Positions 34,083-42,204 of a stretch of 46,030 bases of DNA are shown in pieces (position 1 is the first letter of the stretch; each line of letters starts with the position of its first letter). The DNA lies in the NCBI GenBank assembly GCA_020355165.1, contig CP070661.1, positions 128,999 through 175,028 of the forward strand, read 5' to 3'. The DNA comes from Burkholderiales bacterium (GTDB taxonomy: Bacteria > Pseudomonadota > Gammaproteobacteria > Burkholderiales > Burkholderiaceae_F). The position numbers were made by a program, and so were the translations under genes. The notes under the pieces are model-generated. The model did no database searches, was not told where the DNA came from, and was given only the letters and a program-made list of their open reading frames with translations.

Positions 34083-34544
34083 TCATTGGCTCACCGGCGG
34101 CAGCGCAGCCCTCTCCCGCGCCGACTGCCGCGGCGCAATGCGCGCAAGTGCGCCAAGCTCCTCGGCGAGAAACTCGGTCACATCGTCCGCGCTGAGCACG
34201 CCAACCAGTGCTCCATCGGCGCCGAGGACCGGCAACCGCCTGATGCCTTCCGCGCGCATGCGGCCAATTGCCTCGTAGACCGACTCCGACGCCTCGGCCG
34301 TGACGAGATGACGCATCATCAGGTCGCCTGCAGTGAGCGCCTCGGGCGCCACACCCTCGGCCAGCACCTTCACCACCAGGTCGCGGTCGGTGACGATGCC
34401 CACCGGAACGAGCTTCCCGTCCCGGCTCTCGGCGACGATCAGGTCGCCGACGTGGTGGTTGCGCATCAGCGTCGCGATCTCGACCACGCTGGCGCGGCGC
34501 TCGCAGTACACCACCTCGCGCGAGCAGACTTCGGCGGTTCGCAT
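34083..34544 (-). CDS. Tandem CBS-domain protein
   Basis: This 153-residue protein is made of two CBS motifs: residues about 8-62 (VVEIATLMRNHHVGDLIVAES...GIVTDRDLVVKVL) and about 72-125 (SVYEAIGRMRAEGIRRLPVLGADGALVGVLSADDVTEFL). Such stand-alone pairs bind adenosine nucleotides and report energy state. The ATG at 34544 is chosen because GGAGG lies seven bases before it. It is upstream of the HPF-CSD gene on the same strand and likely cotranscribed, which links energy sensing to ribosome hibernation; this is an inference from context. Confidence 0.9.
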   Translation of the reverse strand: MRTAEVCSREVVYCERRASVVEIATLMRNHHVGDLIVAESRDGKLVPVGIVTDRDLVVKVLAEGVAPEALTAGDLMMRHLVTAEASESVYEAIGRMRAEGIRRLPVLGADGALVGVLSADDVTEFLAEELGALARIAPRQSARERAALPPVSQ

Positions 34545-34660
34545 GGCATCCCTCCGACACTGCCGACCCATTGACAGTGTCGCCGCTGGCCACGCGGCCG
34601 TGCTGACCTGCGTTAAGCGGGGCCGTTAACGCCGCGCAAGGGCGGGACGCGCTGCCGGCG

Positions 34661-34825
34661 TTAGTCGCGCACGTCAGCCGGCAGGCCGCGACGCGCAGCC
34701 CACTGCTTCGGGCGCGCGGTGGCGATGCGGATCGCCCTGCCGTCGTCCATTGCCTCGGCAGGCAGCGCGTTGGCGATCTCGATCGCCTTCCAGCTGACCA
34801 TCCAGCCCGGGAAGTCGGCCGTCGT
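34661..34825 (-). pseudogene. Remnant of a small conserved protein gene
   Basis: The - strand frame reads DFPGWMVSWKAIEIANALPAE and continues AMDDGRAIRIATARPKQWAARRG before a TAA at 34661. This resembles the C-terminal half of small proteins with the pattern KAIEIANALL-EG-EEGRAIAIA-AKEWAERR that normally begin with a short YP-SMKNL segment. Here an in-frame TGA (34826-34828) removes the N-terminus and no ribosome binding site precedes the only ATG (34801). It is therefore probably a decayed gene, though a 46-residue product is formally possible. Confidence 0.45.
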
Positions 34826-34828
34826 TCA

Positions 34829-35157
34829 GCGGGGCTTTCCGACGAAGTGGGTCAGTGGCTGCCATCCGAGCGCTCTGAAGCCGACGCCGAAGATGACCGG
34901 TCTCGAGCCGCAGCAGACAGGCGTGGCGACGGACGCTCCGCACTGGAATCGCCGAAGCACACGTTCGTGGAAACCGAAGTGCCGAAATTCGCGCCAAACG
35001 GTTCCCGCCTCGGCTCCTAGCTCGGCCGAAGAGGCCCGCCGGCCCACCAGCGACACCGGATCTATTGGCGGGACGGCGATCCCATAGGATGATTGCGACG
35101 CCGGCTGTCGCGCGAAGTTGATCGAGTTGCAGCGCGAAGCACCGGGAAACGGCGCCG
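34829..35157. other. Gene-free stretch upstream of the cyclase-like gene
   Basis: This 329-base stretch has open frames on both strands, but none has recognisable coding character, ribosome binding site or family resemblance. It is less GC-rich than the rest of the window. It must contain the promoter of the gene at 35158. Confidence 0.4.
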
Positions 35158-37023
35158 ATGGAAACCGTACTTGCTCTAGCGACATTGCTCGGCGGGCTCG
35201 CCGCTGCCTGGTATTTCTGGGACAAGTATCGCGAGGTCAAGACACCGAGCAAAGCGCCAGCCAGCGCGGGCATGCGCACGCGGAAGCATGCTCCGGCAAG
35301 TCCTGTCGTGGTTCGCGCGCAAACGCGGGCCTTTTGCGTACTGATGGGCGAGGACGAAGGGGCAACACGCAGCGCATTGCACGCGAGCCGTGACGTGGTC
35401 GTGTCTGCATTGAAGGAGTCTGGCGCGCGGCTTGTAGAAACACCAGCCGACACCGTGCTCGCCGAGTTCGGCGGTGCGGTGGATGGTGTTGCCGCCGCCA
35501 TCGCCGCGCGCGACGCTCTTCTCGTTGCCAACCAAGGAGCCGCGCCGGCAACCCGGGTCCACTACCGCTTTGGCATCGACCAGGGCGAGATCGACCAAAG
35601 CCAGGCAGGTCCGGCAGGACTGGCGGTCGAGGGCGCGGCAGCGTTGGCACTGCGAGCGCATACCGACGGCATCCAGCTCAGCGAAGCCGTGCGGGTGCAG
35701 CTGCCGAGTGATGTTGCGCTGACGACGTCGCCAGTCGAGGGCTTGGGTCACGTTCTGACGGCCGGCGGGCCGCAAGCTCGCGCCGGCCCGCTGCAATTGG
35801 AGACGCTGGATCTGCCGCTGCCGGGCAGACCATCGATCTTGCTGCTGCCGTTCAAAGCGCTGGACGACACGGAGGGACGTGCGTCGGCGCTTGCCGAGGG
35901 CTTGCGCATCGACGTCCAGAATGCGTTGACCAAGATGTCCGGTGTGTTCCTCATTGGCGCTGGCAGCGCGAACGCCATGCGCGGCGTTCCGGCAGCAGAG
36001 GCGGGCCGGCGGACCGGCGTGCGACATGTGCTGGAAGGATCCGTGCGCCAGTCAGGTGATCGAGTGCGCGTTGGCGTCGAACTCATCGACACTGCAAACA
36101 ACGCCGTGATTTGGTCGCAGCGTTACGATCGCCTGCTGGCCGAGACGTTCGCGTTGCAGGACGAGATTACCGAGAAGATCGTCACCGCCCTTGACGTCCG
36201 TCTGTCGGGCGGTGAGCAGGCCCGCATCTGGCGGAAGTGCCTGATCGAACCGAAGGCCCGCGAGCACTTCTACAACGGCGTTCAGTCGTTCTTTCGAATG
36301 AACGCCGAGTCGATGGCCAGTGCACGCGCCTGCTTTGAGCGTGTCGCGGAACGGGTGCCCGATTCGCCGCTCGGCGCCACCTGGGTAGCCTTGACGTTGT
36401 GGTTTGACGTCACGCGGGGCTGGGCGCCGGATCCGGTCGTCGCTCGCGACCGTGCCGGCGAGTGGGCGGAGCGCGCAGCAGCGATGCCTGACGCGGACGG
36501 CCAGGCGCAAACCGTCCTTGGCAACGTGCGTCTGCTTCAACGCCGCTTCGATGAAGCCCTGGTGATTGCGCGTCAGGCTCTGACCATCCGTCCGGGCTGC
36601 AGCAATGCCAACATCTTCTTGGCTAACGTGCTGCTGCATTGCGGAGAGCCGACCACGGCTATCGTCCACGCCAAGCGGGCGATCCGCTACATGCCTGTCT
36701 ATCCCCCCTGGTTCGCCGAGATCCTCGCCGCCTCATATCGGGACGCCGGTCTCGTCGATCTCGCGGTGATTGCGGCACGCGAGGCGCTACGCATTGCACC
36801 GTCGGCGGTCCACGGCCGCTTGATCCTGACGAGCGCACTGGTGCGCAGCGGCTGGCTTGCCGATGCCAGGCGAGTAGTCGGCGAAGTCAGGAAGCTTGAC
36901 CCAGCGCTTACGTTGACGCGCTATGCGCAGGCGCAACCGTTTCGCGATGAAGGCGTCGTCGCGCGGATCGCGGCCGACTTGCGCGCGGCCGGGCTGCCCG
37001 ACCCGTCGCCCGTTAACGCATAG
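35158..37023 (+). CDS. Degenerate class III cyclase / TolB-like / TPR protein, membrane-anchored
   Basis: A 621-residue protein. Residues 1-21 are a single hydrophobic anchor. Residues about 57-185 align in pattern with the class III adenylate cyclase domain (FCVLMGEDEGATRSALHASRD, VETPADTVLAEFGGAVDGV, YRFGIDQGEI), but the first metal Asp, the TTGDG motif and the GDGVNVAARLE transition-state residues are replaced, so it should be catalytically dead. Residues about 228-345 are a TolB-N/FlgO-like domain (ILLLPFKALDD, GVRHVLEGSVRQSGDRVRVGVELIDTANNAVIWSQRYDR). The C-terminal 230 residues are TPR-like helices. Similar proteins with intact cyclase domains are common in proteobacteria. GC content is visibly lower than in the flanking operons. 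Role unknown. Confidence 0.82.
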   Translation: METVLALATLLGGLAAAWYFWDKYREVKTPSKAPASAGMRTRKHAPASPVVVRAQTRAFCVLMGEDEGATRSALHASRDVVVSALKESGARLVETPADTVLAEFGGAVDGVAAAIAARDALLVANQGAAPATRVHYRFGIDQGEIDQSQAGPAGLAVEGAAALALRAHTDGIQLSEAVRVQLPSDVALTTSPVEGLGHVLTAGGPQARAGPLQLETLDLPLPGRPSILLLPFKALDDTEGRASALAEGLRIDVQNALTKMSGVFLIGAGSANAMRGVPAAEAGRRTGVRHVLEGSVRQSGDRVRVGVELIDTANNAVIWSQRYDRLLAETFALQDEITEKIVTALDVRLSGGEQARIWRKCLIEPKAREHFYNGVQSFFRMNAESMASARACFERVAERVPDSPLGATWVALTLWFDVTRGWAPDPVVARDRAGEWAERAAAMPDADGQAQTVLGNVRLLQRRFDEALVIARQALTIRPGCSNANIFLANVLLHCGEPTTAIVHAKRAIRYMPVYPPWFAEILAASYRDAGLVDLAVIAAREALRIAPSAVHGRLILTSALVRSGWLADARRVVGEVRKLDPALTLTRYAQAQPFRDEGVVARIAADLRAAGLPDPSPVNA

Positions 37024-37414
37024 CCGCCGCTGGTCGCCGGCTCGGATCGATACCAATACGCCGGCCCGCGGCCGACTTCCGCAGCGAGCCTGATCCCACC
37101 CGGCATGCGCCCTCGTCGCCGCCCGAACGTCGGGCTGAAGTCCGTCTGCCTGTGCATCATGCCTCGCAGCGGCAGCGCCTTCTGGCCGGCGCGCGCGCCG
37201 ATGCATGGATGCTGCGAGCGATCTGGCGACGCGCCGAGTGCGGACAGCAGCATGCCTTCATCGGGCAGTTGCCGCACGCGGATTGGCTCGCCTGGCGTCA
37301 GACGAACGCGACAGGTCTCGAGCTGTCCTTGCGTCGTGCGCAATGACTTGCGCCGTAGTCGCCGATGCAGCCGCCGCGGCCGCGTCCGGAGGGCATGAGC
37401 GGCGCGACGAAGGC
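37024..37414. other. Gene-poor spacer
   Basis: In 391 bases there is one weak candidate on the + strand: a GTG at 37152 opens 64 codons to a TGA at 37346, with a composition (WMLRAIWRRAECGQQHAF, HADWLAWRQ) more protein-like than background. It has no ribosome binding site and no recognised family. It could be the 3' remnant of a lost gene. No terminators or repeats were recognised. Confidence 0.3.
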
Positions 37415-39373
37415 TCAGCTCTTGGGCGTGTACCAGATGGGCGACGTGTACGCCCGCTCCTGCGTCGTCATCTTCGCCTCGGCCGGCATCGTGACGCCAT
37501 AGCGCATCGCGTCGTACGCTGTCCAGCGGGGTGTCGGGATCTCGATGACCCTGGCGTAGTAGACCGCCGGAGTCTTCGGATCGAAGTCGGGATCCTTCCA
37601 CACGGTGATCAGTTCGGGATCGCCGATCGTGTTGGACCATATTGCCTGCTTGACATCGACGGTATTTCCGACTGCCGGCAGCTTGCCCTGCGCATCAGGC
37701 TTGCGCTTGTCGGCGTCGCCCCACACCACGTCGTAGACCTTCTCGCGGCGCTCGCCATCGCTCGCCAGCCAGCCCTTGACGACCTGGATGCGGTCGAGGT
37801 TGCCCGACAGCGGATCCTTGAGCGCCGCCACCAGGAACGTCGGCGCGGCGTTGCTGTTCGGCAGCGGCGGCAGATCGCCACCCATTGGGACACCCTTGCG
37901 GTATCCCGCGTCCGCGGGCAGCCGGCTGCGCGCGTCCTCGGTAGTGAAGTCCCACCCGCCGAAGAAGCGCACCAGGATGCGGGGGCCCGTGGTCGCGTAG
38001 GTCTCCTTGCGCATCATCGCGTCGAAGATCGCCTCACGGGTGTTCTCCCTGGCCCAGACTGCGGCAAGACCCGAGCCGACCATGTCCCAGCTCTCGTACT
38101 TGCCGCTTGGGGCCTCGGCCATCGGGTGCTTGTACCGCTCGGCGCTCGGCTCGGTGCCCGAGTGCTTGCCGAAGAAGTTCTCCTCCTCGGCCGTCGCCAG
38201 CCCCGTATGACTGTCGGTCGAGCCGATCATGCCGAACTTGAACGGGTTGACGCCGAGTTGCTGCCGCAGCTGCAGTCCCGTCTGCAGGGCCGTGCGCGCG
38301 TATTCGTACTGCAGCATCTGCTGCTGTTTAGGCACGCTGAGGTCCAGGTTGCCCTTGTCCCAGGTCTCGTAATCGGCGAACTCGTCCGTCGGCGACAGGA
38401 ACGGGTGGGCCTCGCCGTCGCCCTTGATCTGCGTGGCTTCGTACAGTGGCTCCCACTTGGCGCGGGTTTCTGCGTAGGCGCGATCGAACGTCTGCCCAGT
38501 GAACGAATCCACGATCGGGAACATGATGCCGTTGCTCAGGTTGCCGTTGTGCGCGATCGCCAGCAGTCTGCCGCCGGTCTTGCCTTCGTACATACTCATC
38601 CACTTCCACAGGTCCCGTGGGTTATCGCTGCCCTGTGGCTTCAGCGTCGTGTAGGGCTCGGTGACGCTTGCCTTGTCGGCCCCGTCGCGATAGACGACCA
38701 CACGGTGCAGGTTGTTGCCGCCGGTGTTCGACGTCCACTCATAACCGATGAATGCCGTGAAGCGCCCCGGCTGGTTGTATTTCTCGGCCGCCTTGATAGC
38801 CTGCTCCCAGGCGGACCGGTAGGCCGGGCTGCCGGGCAGCGAGGCGAGCGCTTCCGGAAACTTGTTCTGCGAAAACGCCACGATGATCTCGACGGCCGCT
38901 TCCACACCCTGCTGACCGCCCGCCTGGACCATCTCGTACCACTTCTTCCCGGTCGGGTCGGCCAGCATCGCGGGGTCGCCCGAAAACAAACGCGGGAAAA
39001 ACCCCATGTTGTCGGAGTGATCGGCGACGACCAGAAAGTCGAGCGGCCGCGACAGCTTCACCCGCAGCCCGGTCGACGCAGTCACTTCCTCGCCGCGCGC
39101 AAAGCGGTAGGCCTCCTCCGGACCGAGTCGCGCGCCGAATGCGCCCGCATCCATCGACATACCCGTATGCAGGTGCGTATCGCCCCAGAGAACCTGCGTC
39201 GGGAAATTTCGGCCGGCGTACGGCGAGTAGTGTTTCTGCGCCGGGAACGCTCCACCTGTGCCCTCCGTAGGCGCCGGCAGCCCGACCGCATCACGGGCGC
39301 GAACCTCGCCCCCGAGGCCAGTTGCCAGAGCGGCACACAGAGCAAGTGCGATCGATGTTCGGACGCGGGTCAT
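37415..39373 (-). CDS. DUF3604 protein (PHP-like metal hydrolase), exported
   Basis: A 652-residue protein with a signal peptide (MTRVRTSIALALCAALATGL, cleavage near VRARD). The mature part carries metal-site motifs of DUF3604: LWGDTHLHTGMSMDAGAFG, DFLVVADHSDNMGF, FIGYEWTS, LAIAHNGNLSNG and GMIGSTDSHTGL, which place His and Asp residues as in PHP phosphoesterases. Family members are periplasmic and uncharacterised. The ATG at 39373 is chosen because it begins the signal peptide and GAGGAG precedes it. It stands alone, with GC content lower than the genome norm, in what looks like an accessory stretch. Confidence 0.88.
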   Translation of the reverse strand: MTRVRTSIALALCAALATGLGGEVRARDAVGLPAPTEGTGGAFPAQKHYSPYAGRNFPTQVLWGDTHLHTGMSMDAGAFGARLGPEEAYRFARGEEVTASTGLRVKLSRPLDFLVVADHSDNMGFFPRLFSGDPAMLADPTGKKWYEMVQAGGQQGVEAAVEIIVAFSQNKFPEALASLPGSPAYRSAWEQAIKAAEKYNQPGRFTAFIGYEWTSNTGGNNLHRVVVYRDGADKASVTEPYTTLKPQGSDNPRDLWKWMSMYEGKTGGRLLAIAHNGNLSNGIMFPIVDSFTGQTFDRAYAETRAKWEPLYEATQIKGDGEAHPFLSPTDEFADYETWDKGNLDLSVPKQQQMLQYEYARTALQTGLQLRQQLGVNPFKFGMIGSTDSHTGLATAEEENFFGKHSGTEPSAERYKHPMAEAPSGKYESWDMVGSGLAAVWARENTREAIFDAMMRKETYATTGPRILVRFFGGWDFTTEDARSRLPADAGYRKGVPMGGDLPPLPNSNAAPTFLVAALKDPLSGNLDRIQVVKGWLASDGERREKVYDVVWGDADKRKPDAQGKLPAVGNTVDVKQAIWSNTIGDPELITVWKDPDFDPKTPAVYYARVIEIPTPRWTAYDAMRYGVTMPAEAKMTTQERAYTSPIWYTPKS

Positions 39374-39989
39374 ATCGGTCTCCTCGTGGCTGGACAACGA
39401 CGTCGTTGACGCACGTCGCCGCAAGAGTCGCAAGCAAGCGGCAGATAGACGGCCGAGCGAGGCGAACGACCAGCCCCGCGCAGTCACTTGCGTCTACCGA
39501 CCACAGTCTTCTCTTGTCTGCGCTGAATGTCTGCCGATGCCGTCCCCAGTCGGCCGAAATCGAGCTCTCAACCCACCGTAGACGAATCTGCAGCAAATTC
39601 AAGCCGACGCGAATTCGTAGCGCAACGGCGTACGAACTGTGCACACTGCAGTTCGGCGCGGCGACTGACGACTGAAGAAGGAGCTTTCTCGGCTCTCGGG
39701 CCGCCGGGAAGGCCACGGTCGAGATGCTGACACTGTCCCCAGAGCCTGCATCGCGATGACCGACCTGTCGCTGCGCGTATGACGCCGTCAGGTCGTGAAC
39801 TCGCGGCCACGAGGCCCGCCTTCGAGTCGGCGACCGGTTTCTGGCGACCTGCCAGGAACCGCGATCAGTCATCAGCGGTCGATCAAGTCGACCGCTGCGA
39901 CCTCCCGTAATGCACCGATAGCCGCCTCGTTCCTGCTTCGCCGCTTCCGGCAGCGGGCTGTCGCGCTACGCCACACCGCCAATCGGCAG
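39374..39989. other. Gene-free, hairpin-containing spacer
   Basis: In 616 bases I see no convincing gene: open frames exist on both strands but have no ribosome binding sites, family resemblance or codon bias. The stretch is comparatively AT-rich around 39540-39640. Its 3' part has two adjacent strong hairpins (listed separately). It may hold remnants of a dispersed repeat, but I could not find a second copy in the window. Confidence 0.4.
39836..39897. repeat. Two adjacent 10-bp hairpins
   Basis: The first hairpin is at 39836-39860 (GGTTTCTGGC, loop GACCT, GCCAGGAACC; one G-U pair in one orientation). The second is at 39873-39897 (CAGCGGTCGA, loop TCAAG, TCGACCGCTG; perfect). They are 12 bases apart, each with a 10-bp stem and a 5-base loop. 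Neither is followed by a T-run. They could be a small structured RNA, a REP-like element or a factor-binding site. Confidence 0.45.
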
Positions 39990-40478
39990 TCAGCCGGTGG
40001 CAGCGGATTCGGAGGCCGCATCATCCACAGAGGCAAATCGGGCGGCCAGACGCTCGGCGCGCGCCTTGAGGGCGTGGTTCATCAGATGGAAGCCTTCCTC
40101 GGTCGCACGCTTTCGCGCCCGGCCCAGCAGCGACGCGAATAGCCCGTCGACCTGCTCGGTCAGATGGAAGCGCACGCCGCCTGCAGGCAGCGACTCGATC
40201 CTGAACCGGTGCTCGGTGGCGAACAGGAAAGGCACGAGACGCGTCTGGCGCCAGCGCAGCTCGCGCGGCTCGCGCAGGTAGGTCAGCGTCGAAGTGGTCG
40301 ATTGCGGCGCCTGACCCTGTTGCTGCACGGTCAGCCGCAGCCGGTTGCCGTTACTCGGCTTGCCGAGGATCGCGCGGATGAACGGGTTCCAGCGCTTGTA
40401 CGAGGCGAAGTCGGTCAGGATCGCCCAGACCAGCGACGCCGAGGCGTCGATGTCGACGCTCGAATGCAGCTGCAGCAC
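39990..40478 (-). CDS. SRPBCC family protein (polyketide cyclase/START-like)
   Basis: This 162-residue soluble protein has the SRPBCC helix-grip fold. SSVDIDASASLVWAILTDFASYKRWNPFIRAI is the classic first strand and helix pair, with RWNPFI typical of the family. Then LREPRELRWRQTRLV and HRFRIESLPAGGVRFHLTEQVDG are sheet strands, and the long C-terminal helix runs GFHLMNHALKARAERL. Members bind hydrophobic ligands. It starts 6 bases after infA on the same strand. A paralogue lies on the + strand at 41447, beyond the cold-shock gene. Confidence 0.85.
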   Translation of the reverse strand: MLQLHSSVDIDASASLVWAILTDFASYKRWNPFIRAILGKPSNGNRLRLTVQQQGQAPQSTTSTLTYLREPRELRWRQTRLVPFLFATEHRFRIESLPAGGVRFHLTEQVDGLFASLLGRARKRATEEGFHLMNHALKARAERLAARFASVDDAASESAATG

Positions 40479-40484
40479 CGTCGA

Positions 40485-40742
40485 TCAGTACCGACGCCGC
40501 GGCGCCGCCAGTGGGCGCTTGCCGTCGAGGTGGCGGAAGGTGATCCGACCTTTGCTCAGGTCGTAGGGCGACAGTTCGAGCGAGACCTTGTCGCCCGCCA
40601 GGATGCGGATGTGGTGCTTGCGCATCTTGCCGGCGGAATAGGCAACCAGTTCGTGGCCGTTGTCCAGGGTGACGCGGAAGCGCGAGTCGGGCAGCACTTC
40701 GCTGACCACGCCGTTCATTTCGAGGTGTTCTTCCTTGGCCAT
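40485..40742 (-). CDS. infA: Translation initiation factor IF-1 (second copy type)
   Basis: An 85-residue S1-fold protein: [66 protein letters not shown]. This is IF-1, which binds the ribosomal A site during initiation. The tail [16 protein letters not shown] is longer and more basic than the ribosomal-protein-operon infA, as in the extra infA copies of betaproteobacteria. The ATG at 40742 matches the family N-terminus. It lies between the SRPBCC gene and the cold-shock gene, outside a ribosomal protein operon, which supports a stress-related second copy. Confidence 0.93.
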   Translation of the reverse strand: MAKEEHLEMNGVVSEVLPDSRFRVTLDNGHELVAYSAGKMRKHHIRILAGDKVSLELSPYDLSKGRITFRHLDGKRPLAAPRRRY

Positions 40743-40872
40743 GCGAGGCCTCCCGCAAAGGTGGGGACCGAGCAAACCGGCCGCAGCCGGTTCGTCTTGG
40801 GGCGCAGGGGCGGGCGTTCGCCCTGCCCTGCGGTTACTAGGAGTTCCTGCACCACGCGCATGGCGTGGCGCC

Positions 40873-40910
40873 GGAGAACAGAAAGAGGTTGCGGCCCTGC
40901 GGCCGCAACC
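40873..40910 (-). terminator. Terminator of the cold-shock gene
   Basis: A perfect 10-bp stem GGTTGCGGCC / GGCCGCAACC with a 4-base loop (40887-40910) lies 18 bases beyond the csp stop. On the - strand it is followed by the T-rich TCTTTCTGTTCTCCG, a plausible rho-independent terminator separating csp from infA. Confidence 0.7.
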
Positions 40911-40927
40911 CGTGCTCCGAGCGTCGG

Positions 40928-41131
40928 TCAGACGATGCGGATTTCGGCCGCCTGCGGGCCTTTCGGGCCCTGCTTGACGACGAATTCGACGCGTTGACCC
41001 TCAGCCAGCGACTTGAAGCCGCCGCCCTGGATCTCGGAGAAGTGCGCAAACAGGTCCTTGCTGCCGTCTTCCGGCGTGATGAAGCCAAAACCTTTTGCGT
41101 CGTTGAACCACTTGACAGTGCCAGTAGCCAT
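40928..41131 (-). CDS. Cold-shock protein, CspA family
   Basis: A 67-residue single cold-shock domain. RNP1 (KGFGFI) and RNP2 (LFAHFSEI, a V-F-V-H-like motif) are intact, and the protein starts [13 protein letters not shown] as in CspA/CapB proteins. It acts as an RNA chaperone. The gene has a long leader of more than 150 bases with a hairpin and an AT-rich upstream block, as expected for post-transcriptional temperature control. AAGGAACGAG precedes the ATG. A terminator follows, so it is probably monocistronic. Confidence 0.95.
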   Translation of the reverse strand: MATGTVKWFNDAKGFGFITPEDGSKDLFAHFSEIQGGGFKSLAEGQRVEFVVKQGPKGPQAAEIRIV

Positions 41132-41446
41132 TTTCTCGTTCCTTGAAAGGTGAATGAGAACTCATCGCCCGCGGGAACGCCCCGCGGCGAGCTAACGATC
41201 AAGAAACGTGAACCTGGGAAACCTAAGATGCGCCGCTGCGATCAACTGCAACGGGCCAAAGAGGACCGGAGGAAAAACGAAGCTCTTACGCAAGCCAACG
41301 TACAGTACCTGCTTTCGTGCCCGCTGTCGAACGATATATATTTTCTCGCAGGGGCTTGAAATTCCGGGTACCGCATCGCGGTCCCGGCTTTGGCGTCAGC
41401 GATGACCCGGCGCCCAGCCGGGCCGCGGCGGGGCCATACTGCGCCG
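41132..41446 (-). promoter_or_regulatory. Leader and upstream region of the cold-shock gene
   Basis: In 315 bases no gene is evident. A 7-bp hairpin CCGCGGG / CCCGCGG (41169-41187) lies about 38 bases upstream of the csp ATG, in the leader. An AT-rich block GATATATATTTT at 41333-41344 could supply the -10 of the csp promoter on the - strand; the -35 is unclear. The + strand SRPBCC gene begins at 41447, and its promoter must also lie here. Confidence 0.45.
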
Positions 41447-41908
41447 ATGCAGGAGATCCACGCGCATGTCGACATCGGCGCCCCGGCATCGGTCGTTTGG
41501 GGCGTTCTTGCCGACCTTGGCATGTACCGGCGCTGCAATCCGCTGATTCGCAGCGTTCCGGGTCCCGCCGTCAGCGGCAGTCAACTCGAGATCATGGTGG
41601 CGGCACCGCCCGGTCCCGACACGCTGTTGCGGCTGGCGATCGTCCAGCTTCGGCGAGGCCACGGGACGACCTGGCTCGAATGGTGGTCGGTGCCCGGGGC
41701 ATGCCCGCCGGGCCGACGCTTCCGGATCGAGCCGCTGCCGCATCGAGGCGTTCGGTTTCACCACGGTGAGCAGGTTTGCGGGATCATGGTGCCGCTGCTC
41801 GCCGGCCGGCGTCGATCGAGACGAAGGGCCGGCTGCAATGCAATGAACGCCGTGCCGAAGCTTCGCGGCGAATGCGCCTGGGCGCAGCAGGCGCCTGCAA
41901 ACGATTGA
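41447..41908 (+). CDS. SRPBCC family protein, paralogue of the one at 39990
   Basis: A 153-residue protein. HAHVDIGAPASVVWGVLADLGMYRRCNPLI aligns with SSVDIDASASLVWAILTDFASYKRWNPFI of the - strand gene 1.4 kb away, and FRIEPLPHRGVRFHHGEQVCG aligns with FRIESLPAGGVRFHLTEQVDG. The C-terminal helix is Arg-rich and diverged. The two paralogues flank infA and csp on opposite strands. The ATG at 41447 begins the conserved fold. There is no clear ribosome binding site. Ligand unknown. Confidence 0.75.
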   Translation: MQEIHAHVDIGAPASVVWGVLADLGMYRRCNPLIRSVPGPAVSGSQLEIMVAAPPGPDTLLRLAIVQLRRGHGTTWLEWWSVPGACPPGRRFRIEPLPHRGVRFHHGEQVCGIMVPLLAGRRRSRRRAGCNAMNAVPKLRGECAWAQQAPAND

Positions 41909-41931
41909 CTTAATTCAGGAGATGACCACCG

Positions 41932-42204
41932 ATGGTGCGCAAGTCAGCAAGTGCAGGTCCGCCGATCCCCCACGCGCCGATGCGCCTCGACTGGACCGAG
42001 GACAGGCTGCGGACGTTGAGCCAGGAGCAGCTGCTTAACCTGCTTGCCAACCTGGATCGCCAGAGAAGAATCGGACGAGTGTCCAGTACCGAGGCGGCAG
42101 CGGTCGATCAACGCATCATGGGACTGCTGACAAGCCGCAACAGCGCCAAGCGCCTCAGGCAGCTTCAGCATGCCGGCGCCGTCACAACGGCGGAACCGCA
42201 GTGA
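41932..42204 (+). CDS. Small hypothetical protein
   Basis: A 90-residue hypothetical protein 23 bases downstream of the SRPBCC gene. CAGGAGATGACCACCG before the ATG contains a good ribosome binding site. The centre, TEDRLRTLSQEQLLNLLANLDRQRRIGRVSSTEAAAVDQRIMGLL, looks like a compact helical segment and has natural composition. I do not recognise a family. It has no cysteine, signal peptide or membrane segment. It is probably cotranscribed with the SRPBCC gene. Confidence 0.55.
   Translation: MVRKSASAGPPIPHAPMRLDWTEDRLRTLSQEQLLNLLANLDRQRRIGRVSSTEAAAVDQRIMGLLTSRNSAKRLRQLQHAGAVTTAEPQ

Noticed and set aside
34826-35185. Open frame of 119 codons on the - strand
   Set aside because: No ribosome binding site, no family resemblance and Cys/Arg/Ser-rich composition typical of non-coding sequence. 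It lies across the region upstream of the cyclase-like gene.
39291-39872. Open frame of 193 codons on the - strand upstream of the DUF3604 gene
   Set aside because: Overlaps the DUF3604 5' end in another frame and has no coding character.
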